Assembly: GCA_963747335.1 (NCBI GenBank)
Contig: CAVVEV010000001.1
Span: 123,624 to 187,623, forward strand
DNA: 64,000 nucleotides
Origin: Prado023 sp963747335
GTDB taxonomy: Bacteria; Actinomycetota; Actinomycetes; S36-B12; CAIYMF01
Reading direction: 5' to 3'
Each line of letters opens with the position of its first letter. Position 1 is the stretch's first letter. Positions 1 through 12,337 of this stretch are shown here, piece by piece. Made by a program: the position numbers and the translations under genes. The notes under the pieces were generated by a model that was not told where the DNA came from, searched no databases, and was given only the letters and a program-made list of their open reading frames with translations.

Positions 1-1
1 G

Positions 2-740
2 CTGTTCCGGCGCTACGGCTGCAGCTTGCAGACCGGCGGCTCGGACCAGTTCGGCAACATCGTGGCCGGGGTCGACCTCGTGCGCCGCGTTGAGGGCGCC
101 TGCGGTGCACGCGCTGACGACGCCGCTGATGCTGAAGGCCGATGGCACGAAGTTCGGCAAGACCGAGGGCGGTGCGGTCTGGCTCGACCCGGACCTGACC
201 AGCCCGTACGCCTTCTACCAGTTCTGGCTCAACACCGACGACCGGGATGTGGCGGGCAACCTGCGGATGTTCTCCTTCCGCAGCCGGGAGGAGATCGAGG
301 CCCTCGACGTCGAGGTGGCCCAACGCCCAGCGGCACGGGCAGGGCAGCGTGCGTTGGCCCAGGAGCTGACCGAGATGGTGCACGGTGCCGACGCACTGGC
401 AGCCGTGGAGGCCGCCTCGCGCGCCCTGTTCGGCTCCGGCGAGCTGCGCGAGGTCCCAGCGCCGACCCTGGATGCCGCCCTGCGCGAGACCGAGTTCGGT
501 GAGGTGACCGTGCCTGCAGGTTCCTCGGTCGGGGCGGTCGACCTCCTCGTCGCGGCCGGCCTTGCAGCGTCGAAGGGAGCGGCACGTCGGACGATCGCCG
601 AGGGGGGCGCATCGGTCAACAACGTGCGGATCCCTGACGAGGCGGCGACCTACACCCACCAGGACGCGCTCGCCGGGGGGTGGCTGGTGGTGCGCCGCGG
701 CAGGCGTGCTGTCGCGGGCGTCCGCCTGATGGTCGGCTGA
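2..740 (+). CDS. tyrS: tyrosyl-tRNA synthetase, 3' part, one frame break
   Basis: This is the C-terminal part of a class I tyrosyl-tRNA synthetase, which charges tRNA-Tyr in the cytoplasm. The 5' end lies outside the window. The first frame shows GGSDQFGNIVAG, the tyrosine-binding region. After about base 101 the reading must move to another frame, giving VHALTTPL and KFGKT (the KMSKS-equivalent loop). A C-terminal S4 RNA-binding domain follows, with SVGAVDLLVAAGLAASKGAARRTI as its core. Removing one base near 101 joins the frames as EGAAVHALTTPL, which matches the family. The single extra base is therefore either a sequencing error or a recent mutation. An rrn operon follows directly. Confidence 0.93.
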   Translation, partial: CSGATAAACRPAARTSSATSWPGSTSCAALRAPAVHALTTPLMLKADGTKFGKTEGGAVWLDPDLTSPYAFYQFWLNTDDRDVAGNLRMFSFRSREEIEALDVEVAQRPAARAGQRALAQELTEMVHGADALAAVEAASRALFGSGELREVPAPTLDAALRETEFGEVTVPAGSSVGAVDLLVAAGLAASKGAARRTIAEGGASVNNVRIPDEAATYTHQDALAGGWLVVRRGRRAVAGVRLMVG

Positions 741-776
741 CTGCTCCTGCGAGCTCCCTGGAGGGTGCTCGAGAGG

Positions 777-805
777 CGAAACCGCCGACTGCATGGGCGG
801 TTTCG
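777..805 (+). terminator. probable tyrS terminator hairpin
   Basis: Inverted arms CGAAACCGCC and GGCGGTTTCG (10 bp, perfect) enclose a 9-nt loop 37 bases after the tyrS stop. No clear T tract follows, as is common in high-GC actinobacteria. Confidence 0.6.
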
Positions 806-824
806 TGCTCAGGAGGGTGGGGAT

Positions 825-854
825 TTGACCGCGTCCGATGGGCTCGCGTACAGT
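825..854 (+). promoter_or_regulatory. rrn promoter P1
   Basis: TTGACC (825–830), an 18-bp spacer and TACAGT (849–854) form a near-consensus housekeeping promoter about 440 bases upstream of 16S. Confidence 0.65.
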
Positions 855-1034
855 TCTACCTACCGACCGCGAGGGAGGAACGAACGGCCAGTAAGTCCCT
901 GAAGGGCAGGCCGGTCGGTCTCTCGCAGAGGCCCCCGGAACAGAGCAGGTGCAGTTCGCTGCGCGCTCGCACCGGGAACAACAGAAGGACTGACTGGCCA
1001 GACCGCGGAGCGGTCGCGCAGAGCAGATCGGGAT

Positions 1035-1063
1035 TTGACTCCCGCAAGCGAGCAGGCTAAGTT
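1035..1063 (+). promoter_or_regulatory. rrn promoter P2
   Basis: TTGACT (1035–1040), a 17-bp spacer and TAAGTT (1058–1063) form a second promoter-like pair facing the rRNA genes. The rest of 741–1293 is untranslated rRNA leader. Confidence 0.55.
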
Positions 1064-1125
1064 AGTGGAGTTGCCCCGGCGCGGAAGCCAAGCTACCGCA
1101 AGGGTGCGCGATCGCTCCTTGAGAA

Positions 1126-1139
1126 CTCAACAGCGTGCC
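1126..1139 (+). other. 5' strand of 16S rRNA processing stem
   Basis: CTCAACAGCGTGCC here is complementary (one G·U-type pair) to GGCACGCTGTTGGG at 2980–2993 beyond the 16S 3' end. The two would form the long stem cut by RNase III to release pre-16S rRNA. A second hairpin at about 1265–1295 (CTGGGG-TTCG-CCCCAG with AAGTTT/AAACTT flanks) sits against the 16S 5' end. Confidence 0.6.
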
Positions 1140-1293
1140 GAAAGTCAATGCCAATTTTTTAACCCCGTCCGCGGTTGGCGAGAGCCGATCGTGGCGGAGA
1201 TTCCTTTGGTGATGACATCAAGCAAGTCAGCTTGAGGTCTTGCCAGAGATCAACTGAGGTTAACAAGTTTCTGGGGTTCGCCCCAGAGCAAAC

Positions 1294-6257
<4,964 letters not shown>

Positions 6258-6279
6258 CTCACATTCATTTCTTATGTTT

Positions 6280-6297
6280 GCGTCCACTGTGCGGTTC
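6280..6297 (+). other. 3' strand of 23S rRNA processing stem
   Basis: GCGTCCACTGTGCGGTTC is complementary, with one mismatch, to 3118–3135 upstream of 23S, forming the expected RNase III stem. Confidence 0.6.
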
Positions 6298-6330
6298 CCG
6301 AGATACGGTCGGGGATCATATCTCAATAGA

Positions 6331-6450
6331 GTTTCGGCAGTCATAGCGAGAGGGAAACGCCCGGTCCCATTCCGAACCCGGAAGCTAAGCCTCTCAGCGC
6401 CGATGGTACTGCAAGGGGGACCTTGTGGGAGAGTAGGACGCTGCCGGACA
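6331..6450 (+). rRNA. rrf: 5S ribosomal RNA
   Basis: This roughly 120-nt gene starts with GTTTCGGCAGTCATAGCG and contains CCCGGTCCCATTCCGAAC and GGGAGAGTAGGACGCTGCC, the standard actinobacterial 5S. Confidence 0.97.
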
Positions 6451-6456
6451 TTCTTT

Positions 6457-6490
6457 CAAGAAGGGCCGCCCCAATGGGGCGGCCTTCTTG
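6457..6490 (+). terminator. rrn operon terminator
   Basis: Arms CAAGAAGGGCCGCCCC and GGGGCGGCCTTCTTG (one bulged base) enclose a 3-nt loop, followed by CTTTAT. It ends the rRNA transcript. Confidence 0.85.
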
Positions 6491-6529
6491 CTTTATGGTG
6501 GTGCTTTCGGACTAGGCAGCGCTCTTCAA

Positions 6530-6694
6530 CTAGAGGGCATCCTTGGCAGCGTCTGCGGCCTTGTCGATCACCGGGTCAACCTGGTCAGGAGCGGCGTCCT
6601 TGGCGGCATCAGCGGCCTGGTCCACAACCTCGTCGACCTTGGCGTCGCCGCCGAGAGCTTCCTTGGCCTTGTTGATCATGTCCTCGACTCCCAT
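6530..6694 (-). CDS. 54-residue Ala/Asp/Lys-rich helical protein
   Basis: This small protein faces the rRNA terminator. It has two similar acidic-basic helical units (VDEVVDQAADAAKDA and VDPVIDKAADAAKDA) after an MGVEDMINKAKEALGGD start. Composition and repeat style recall the short actinobacterial proteins labelled MT0933-like antitoxins or CsbD-like stress proteins. The match is by eye and no toxin lies beside it. A purine-rich AGGGGA stretch precedes the ATG at 6694. It is stand-alone and function is not established. Confidence 0.6.
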   Translation of the reverse strand: MGVEDMINKAKEALGGDAKVDEVVDQAADAAKDAAPDQVDPVIDKAADAAKDAL

Positions 6695-6941
6695 GCGGGG
6701 TCCCCTCTCCCTCTCCCTCTGCCCGCCGGCCAGTCCGACGAGTCTGAAGAACCGACGTCTCGTCGGCCCGGGTTCAGGTTAGTGGGAGCGTGGGGCCTTT
6801 GCAGCGCTGCCACGGGAGGTCCGGCCCCCCGCCCATGAGGGCGCGCGGGGCAACCGGTCATCGGTGCAGGAATCGGGCGATCGGCTGGGTGCGAGGACCC
6901 TCACGGTGTCGCTGCGCACGTGGAGGACAACGAAGTGGGAC

Positions 6942-6968
6942 CTACTGAGGTACAGACCTCGGTAGGCT
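6942..6968 (+). promoter_or_regulatory. inverted repeat and -10 before the TPR gene
   Basis: CCTACTGAGGT and ACCTCGGTAGG form a near-perfect hairpin or dyad, overlapping a TAGGCT -10-like box (6963–6968) 24 bases before the ATG at 6992. TAGGCT recurs before parA, aroH and cmk. The rest of 6695–6941 shows no gene. Confidence 0.4.
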
Positions 6969-6991
6969 GACCCGGTCGAGAGGGATGGTCA

Positions 6992-8572
6992 ATGAGCGAC
7001 AAGCAATCCGGTGGGGCCACGCCTGGCAAGTCCTCGAGCGGTTCGGGGGGTTCCAGGGGTTCGTCCGGCGGGCGCTCCGGTAGCAGCGGCCCCACGTCCG
7101 GTGCCCGTGGCGGCAGGGGGTCGCGGCCGCCCTCCTCGGGCTCTGGCGCCTCGCGCTCGAGCAGCGGGTCAGCGCTGACCGGGGGCGGACGACCAACTTC
7201 TGGGGGCAAGGGCGGTTCCGGGGCCACGCGGTCGTCGTCAGGCCCTGATCGACCCACGTCCGGCAGTTCGCGCCCTCCGGCCGGCAGCTCGTCGGGCTCA
7301 GGTCGGGGGCCGGGCAGTTCCACGTCATCGTCCGGGACGGGTCGCTCGTCGGATCCGCGTTCGGCCTCCGGCAGCGGTCGTCCGGCGTCCACGGGGAGGC
7401 CAGCATCAGGTCGCCCCAACTCGTCCGGCTCCGGCTCGCCTTCCGGTGGGGCCGGAGCTGGTGGTCGGTCCGAGGATCGGGGGCGGGCGCCACGGGCGGA
7501 TCGGGCTCCCGTGGCGCGGGCCGGGGCCCCAGGTGCCGGCACTGAGCGTCCGCGCTCGTCGCGCCCGGGCGATTCGCGCAGTTCGTCGGACCGGCCCCGC
7601 AGTGACCGTGCGCCGTCGGCTGGCGCGTCCGGACGACCGTCTTCAGGTGAGCGCTCGAGCCGCCCTCCGAGGGACTCGCGCCCCGGTGGCGAGCCCAGGC
7701 GCAGTGGTGGGGATCGCTCGCAGCGCCGCGATTCCGGGTCGCCTGATTCGCGCTCGTCGCGTCCGGACCCCCGCCCCGCCCACCGGGATGCCGGTGTCGC
7801 CGACCCGCCGATCCCCGAGGGCGTGGAGCCCACCGAGCTGGATCGTGTGACCCTGAACTCCCTGCGCACGCTTCCCGACGGACTGGCAGAGATCGTCGCC
7901 CGTCACCTCGCGGCAGCATCCCGTCTGCTGGCCGACGATCCCGCGCTCGCGCTGGCCCACACCAAGGCGGCGTCGAGGCGCGCGGGTCGGGTCGCCATCG
8001 TTCGCGAGGCCGTGGGTGTCGCTGCCTACGCCGCAGGCGACTATGGGACGGCCCTCACCGAGTTGAAGGCCGCAGCCAGGATCTCCGGTTCGTCGGACTA
8101 CCTGCCGATGATCGCCGACTGCGAGCGTGGGCTGGGTCGTCCGGAGCGGGCCCTGGCCCTGGCCTCGTCGCCCGAGGCCAGCACCTTGGATCGTTCCGGG
8201 AAGGTCGAGCTGCTCATCGTGGCTGCGGGAGCCCGTCGGGACCTGGGCCAGGCGGAGGCGGCAGTCCTCACCCTGCAGGTCCCGGCGCTCAAGTCGCGGG
8301 CGCAGGGGGAGTGGCTGGCTCGGTTGAGGTACGCCTACGCGGATGCCCTGCTCGAGGTGGAGCGCGTTCGCGAGGCCCGGGACTGGTTCGTCCGGGCGGC
8401 GGAGGTCGACCCCGAGGGATCCACCGACGCACTGGAGCGGGTCAGCGAACTCGATGGGATCAGCTTCGACGAGATTGAGGAGTCCGACGGCCTCGACGAG
8501 GCCGGGCTGGACGAGGCCGGCACGGACGACGCTGGCACGGACGACGCTGCAACGGACGTCGATGGTCGGTGA
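6992..8572 (+). CDS. TPR-type protein with long Ser/Gly/Arg-rich N-terminus
   Basis: The protein has 526 residues. Residues 1 to about 265 are low-complexity Ser/Gly/Arg/Pro sequence and probably disordered. About 266–505 is a helical tetratricopeptide-like scaffold (RLLADDPALALAHTKAASRR, YAAGDYGTALTELKAAARISG, GRPERALALASSPEA, ALLEVERVREARDWFVRAAEVDP). The end is acidic with DEAG/DDAG repeats. Proteins with this TPR domain commonly stand just upstream of the HAD phosphatase–tlyA–nadK–recN run in actinobacteria; the role is unknown. AGAGGG precedes the ATG. The 3' end overlaps the next gene by 11 bases. Confidence 0.85.
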   Translation: MSDKQSGGATPGKSSSGSGGSRGSSGGRSGSSGPTSGARGGRGSRPPSSGSGASRSSSGSALTGGGRPTSGGKGGSGATRSSSGPDRPTSGSSRPPAGSSSGSGRGPGSSTSSSGTGRSSDPRSASGSGRPASTGRPASGRPNSSGSGSPSGGAGAGGRSEDRGRAPRADRAPVARAGAPGAGTERPRSSRPGDSRSSSDRPRSDRAPSAGASGRPSSGERSSRPPRDSRPGGEPRRSGGDRSQRRDSGSPDSRSSRPDPRPAHRDAGVADPPIPEGVEPTELDRVTLNSLRTLPDGLAEIVARHLAAASRLLADDPALALAHTKAASRRAGRVAIVREAVGVAAYAAGDYGTALTELKAAARISGSSDYLPMIADCERGLGRPERALALASSPEASTLDRSGKVELLIVAAGARRDLGQAEAAVLTLQVPALKSRAQGEWLARLRYAYADALLEVERVREARDWFVRAAEVDPEGSTDALERVSELDGISFDEIEESDGLDEAGLDEAGTDDAGTDDAATDVDGR

Positions 8573-9819
8573 GGCGCAGCCCGGCTCCGCACCCGATGAA
8601 CCTGCGGCGGGTCGGCGGATCGGCGGCTTCGGATCGTCCGCGGTCCCGTTGGCTGCCGTCCACGATGTGGCGCTGCTCGACCTTGACGGCGTGGTCTACG
8701 TCGGTGCCGGTCCCGTGGCACATGCGGCCGAGTCCCTCGACGCCGCCCTCGACCTGCACGGCATGCGTGCGGCGTTCGTCACGAACAACGCCGCGCGGAC
8801 CCCGGAGGTTGTCGCGGCGCACCTGATCGAGCTGGGCATCCGGGCGCAGCCCTCGGACGTGGTCACCTCTGCCCAGGCAGGGGCCCGGATGCTTGCCGAA
8901 CGTCTGCCCACGGGAGCGCGCGTCCTGGTGATCGGTGGTCCTGGTGTTGCCGAGGCGCTGCGCGAGCGCGGTCTGGTGCCGGTGGACTCCGTCGACGACG
9001 GGGCGGTGGCACTGCTGCAGGGCTACGGACCCGACGTTGGCTGGCGGCAGCTCGCCGAGGCCTGCTTGGCCATTGAGCGCGGGATGCTGTGGGTGGCCAC
9101 CAACCTGGACCGGACGATCCCGAGCCCTCGCGGGCGCGTGCTCGGCAACGGATCGATGGTGGCCGCCCTGCGCCACGCCACCGGCGCCGAACCGTTGGTG
9201 GCGGGCAAGCCCGAGCCGCCGCTCATGCTCGAGTCCATGGACCGCGCGCACGCGCTGAGCCCGATCGTGGTGGGCGATCGGCTCGACACCGACATCGAGG
9301 GTGCGACACGGTCGGGCATCCCGTCCCTGCTCGTCCTCACCGGCGTCACCGACTGGCAGGACCTCCTCCACACCCCGCCCGAGCTGCCGTCCGACCTACC
9401 TCGGCCACGACCTCCGTGCGCTGCTCCTGCCAGCCCCAGCCGTCGAGGTCAGGTGGGGAGCCGGAGCGGCCGAGGGTCGGTGCGGGCGCGCAACTGTCCG
9501 GATCCCCGTCGCGTCCGGTGTGCAGCAGGGTGGCAGTGGGGCCGTGGGTGCTGGCACCCAGGGTCCCGGGGCTGGCGCAGGCCCGAGCGAGGCGGCGGGC
9601 GGGGCGGGCCACTCGGGCGGGGCGGGCGCGCAGCTGCCGGGTGACGGGCGGTGGCTCCCCGAGGGCCTGCGTGGCACAGAAGGTACAGGACCGCACGCCG
9701 AGGATCCTCTCGACCTCGACCTCGACCTCGTGCGTGCGCTGGTCGCGGCCGCCTGGTCGATCGCTGATGCGGGCATGACCATCGATGGTCCTGCTCAGGT
9801 GCATGCCGCGACCGGATGA
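8562..9819 (+). CDS. NagD-like HAD (IIA) sugar phosphatase, one frame break
   Basis: This is a HAD-superfamily phosphatase of subclass IIA (NagD/4-nitrophenylphosphatase-like), acting on small phosphorylated metabolites. Visible motifs are D40-L-D42-GVVY with the nucleophile, FVTNNAART (motif II), AGKPEPPLM with the catalytic Lys, and VVGDRLDTDIEGA (motif III/IV). The frame changes near 9390: reading past one extra C turns ELPSDL into ELRPTYLGHDLRALL, the expected family sequence. The protein then runs to the stop at 9817–9819. The C-terminal roughly 100 residues are Gly/Ala-rich and variable. The start overlaps the TPR gene's end. Confidence 0.88.
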
Positions 9820-9862
9820 ACCTCCCGGCGGGCGGTACCCTGCGGGGAGGGAAGGGGACGCA

Positions 9863-10189
9863 GTGATCGACATCGTCAGGGACTACACGGCAATCGGCGT
9901 GGGCAGTGCACAGGCGGCGACCACCAACGTCGTGGGGGCAGCGCAGGCCAGTGCCCGGTGGGTGACCGCGTGGGGCCACCCCGAGACGCCGGCGGACCCC
10001 CCCGACTCGCACGCCTCCCTCCTGGGCGCCGTCGCCCGCACCCCCCAGGCCCTCACCACCCACATCCAGGCAGAGATCGACCGCGTGGTCGAGCGACTCG
10101 GCCTCGTGTCGGAGGCGGAGGTGCGGGCTCTGCGCCACCAGGTCCAGCGGCTCGAGCGCCACATCAGCGACTTGCGGGGAGATCGGTGA
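9863..10189 (+). CDS. small coiled-coil conserved protein
   Basis: This 108-residue protein starts at GTG 9863, chosen because GGAGGGAAGGGGA ends 5 bases upstream. The C-terminal third (EAEVRALRHQVQRLERHISDL) is a heptad-rich coiled coil resembling the ends of PHA-granule-associated or poly-alanine coiled-coil proteins. The function is unknown. It overlaps the next gene by 4 bases and precedes tlyA, as similar small genes do in other actinobacteria. Confidence 0.75.
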   Translation: MIDIVRDYTAIGVGSAQAATTNVVGAAQASARWVTAWGHPETPADPPDSHASLLGAVARTPQALTTHIQAEIDRVVERLGLVSEAEVRALRHQVQRLERHISDLRGDR

Positions 10190-10593
10190 GCGAGACCCCG
10201 CACGTCGAGGCAACGCAGGAGCGCGCCGAGCTGTCTGAGGTGGCTGAGCCGTCCGAACGGGCCGAACCGGTCCAGCCGTCCGAGCCGTCCCAGCAGCCGG
10301 AGCGGGCCGGACTTCACGACGGACCAGTCGAGCGCGCCGACAAGACCGATCGATCGGTGGCAGCGGCGGCGCCGTCGCCGGCGTCCCTCACCACGGCTGC
10401 ATCAGAGCCCCCTGCCACCAGCGTCGAGGGGCTTCCGACTCCTGTCCCCACCACCTCGGACCCCCGAGTGGACGATGCGCTGTCGCGCCTCGAGGAGATC
10501 GACTCCCTCCCGCTGACCGAGCAGGTCGAGGTCTACGCCGACATCCATCGACGCCTGGCGGGCGTCCTGTCCGATCCCGACAGCCAGGCGTAG
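10186..10593 (+). CDS. conserved actinobacterial protein of unknown function
   Basis: This 135-residue protein has a GTG start overlapping the previous stop (GTGA). The first about 90 residues are disordered and rich in Glu, Ala, Ser and Pro. The last 40 (DDALSRLEEIDSLPLTEQVEVY followed by ADIHRRLAGVL) form the only conserved piece, a helical motif. It sits between the coiled-coil gene and tlyA, six bases from the latter, so it is probably cotranscribed. Confidence 0.75.
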   Translation: MSETPHVEATQERAELSEVAEPSERAEPVQPSEPSQQPERAGLHDGPVERADKTDRSVAAAAPSPASLTTAASEPPATSVEGLPTPVPTTSDPRVDDALSRLEEIDSLPLTEQVEVYADIHRRLAGVLSDPDSQA

Positions 10594-10598
10594 CCCCC

Positions 10599-11402
10599 AT
10601 GGCCCGACGGCGGCTCGATGCCGAGCTGGTCCGTCGCGGCCTGGCGAGGTCACGTGAGCACGCCCAGCTTCTCGTCGCCGACGGCCGGGTCCGAGTAGCC
10701 GGCGCCACGGCGACCAAGCCCGCCACCCAGGTGGAGGAGGCTGCGGCCCTGGTTGTCGTCGAGGCCGCGAGCGGACCCGACTACGTCTCACGGGGCGCCC
10801 ACAAGCTGGTCGGTGCGTTGGACCGGTTCGATCCGACCGGTCAGCTGGTCGCCGGGCGATGGGCCCTGGACGCCGGGGCCTCGACCGGTGGGTTCACCGA
10901 CGTGCTGCTTCGCCGCGGGGCCGCCCATGTGCTCGCCGTCGACGTCGGCTACGGGCAGCTGGCGTGGTCGCTGCGCAGCGACGAGCGCGTGACGGTGATG
11001 GACCGCACCAACATCCGGGCGCTGACAGCCCAGGACCTGCCCCGCCGCCCGGACCTGGTCGTGGCCGACCTGTCGTTCATCTCGCTGCGCCTGGTCCTCG
11101 GGGTGCTCGGCGGTATCGTGGCTGAAGGCGCCGACCTGCTGCTCATGGTCAAGCCGCAGTTCGAGGTGGGGCGCGAAGCCCTGGGCGCTGGTGGGGTCGT
11201 CCGGGAGCCTGCGCTGCGCGAGTCCGCCGTCCTCGGCGTGGCCCGCTGCGCGTGGGAGGTCGGGCTCGGGACGGTCGGGGTGGTCGCCAGCCCGCTACCG
11301 GGGCCCAGCGGCAACGTCGAGTACTTTCTGCATCTGCGGGCTGATGCCGGCCCGCCCGATCCGGCGGACGTCCGCCGCGCAGTCGAGGAGGGTCCCCAGT
11401 GA
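10599..11402 (+). CDS. tlyA: TlyA, 16S/23S rRNA 2'-O-cytidine methyltransferase
   Basis: TlyA methylates C1409 of 16S and C1920 of 23S rRNA, and its loss gives capreomycin resistance in mycobacteria (family knowledge). The 267-residue protein has an N-terminal S4 RNA-binding domain (residues 1–60, ARRRLDAELVRRGLARSRE). An FtsJ/RrmJ-type methyltransferase follows, with the SAM-binding LDAGASTGGFTDVLL, and with VADLSFISL and VKPQFEVGRE of the K-D-K-E set. It is first in the tlyA–nadK–recN operon. Confidence 0.96.
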   Translation: MARRRLDAELVRRGLARSREHAQLLVADGRVRVAGATATKPATQVEEAAALVVVEAASGPDYVSRGAHKLVGALDRFDPTGQLVAGRWALDAGASTGGFTDVLLRRGAAHVLAVDVGYGQLAWSLRSDERVTVMDRTNIRALTAQDLPRRPDLVVADLSFISLRLVLGVLGGIVAEGADLLLMVKPQFEVGREALGAGGVVREPALRESAVLGVARCAWEVGLGTVGVVASPLPGPSGNVEYFLHLRADAGPPDPADVRRAVEEGPQ

Positions 11403-11431
11403 CCGGGTCCGCGCCGCAGGAGGGTGCCTCG

Positions 11432-12337
11432 ATGGGTGATCGACGAATCCTGCTGGTCACGAACACCCGGCGCCAGGAGGCCGTCACCGCCGCCCGGGCG
11501 ACCGCGGAGGCGCTGCTGCACCAGGGCATGGGTGTGGCCGCCACCCGGGACGAGTGGGAGGTCCTCGAGGTCCCCGGAGTACTGCCGGTCGACGCGACGC
11601 CAGACGGTGCGGCCGCTGCGGGGTGCGAGCTCGTCGTCGTCCTCGGCGGCGACGGGACGGTGCTGCGCGGCGCTGAGCGTGCCCGCGGTACGGGCGTCCC
11701 GCTGCTCGGCGTGAACCTCGGGCACGTGGGCTTCCTCGCCGAGCTGGAGCGCGAGGACCTGCAGGAGGTCGTCCAGGCAGTCGTCGCGCGCGACTACCGC
11801 GTCGAGGAGCGGATGACCGTCGACGCCCGGATCCTCGACAACGGGGTCGAGGTGGTGCACACCTGGGCGCTCAACGAGGTCTCCATCGAGAAGGCTCCCG
11901 AGGACCGGATGCTGGACCTGATGGTCGAGGTCGACGGGCGACCGTTGTCGCGATGGCTGTGCGACGGGGTCGTGTGCGCGACCCCCACCGGCTCCACTGC
12001 GTACTCATTCTCTGCCGGTGGCCCGATCGTGTGGCCGGAGGTCGAAGCACTGCTGCTGGTCCCCCTGAGCGCGCATGCGCTGTTCGCGCGGCCGCTGGTC
12101 ACGGCGCCGACCACCCGCATCGTCATCGAGAGCGTGGCCCCGGAGAAGCAGGGCGTGCTCTGGGCCGACGGGCGCCGGTCCTTCCCGTTGCCGCACAACG
12201 CGCGCATCGAGGTCAGCCGCCACCCCGAGCCCGTGTCGTTCGCCCGGCTGCGCGACGCACCCTTCACCGACAGGCTCGTCGCGAAGTTCGCCCTGCCGAT
12301 CCACGGGTGGCGCGGATCGGGGACGGGGCGCCCGTGA
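11432..12337 (+). CDS. nadK: NAD kinase
   Basis: The enzyme phosphorylates NAD+ to NADP+. GGDG at residues 72–75, NEVSI and ATPTGSTAYSFSAGGPIV are the family signatures. The ATG at 11432 is preferred over the GTG at 11399, which overlaps tlyA's stop, because AGGAGGG lies 7 bases upstream. This gives 301 residues, the normal length. The stop overlaps the recN start by four bases. Confidence 0.96.
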   Translation: MGDRRILLVTNTRRQEAVTAARATAEALLHQGMGVAATRDEWEVLEVPGVLPVDATPDGAAAAGCELVVVLGGDGTVLRGAERARGTGVPLLGVNLGHVGFLAELEREDLQEVVQAVVARDYRVEERMTVDARILDNGVEVVHTWALNEVSIEKAPEDRMLDLMVEVDGRPLSRWLCDGVVCATPTGSTAYSFSAGGPIVWPEVEALLLVPLSAHALFARPLVTAPTTRIVIESVAPEKQGVLWADGRRSFPLPHNARIEVSRHPEPVSFARLRDAPFTDRLVAKFALPIHGWRGSGTGRP

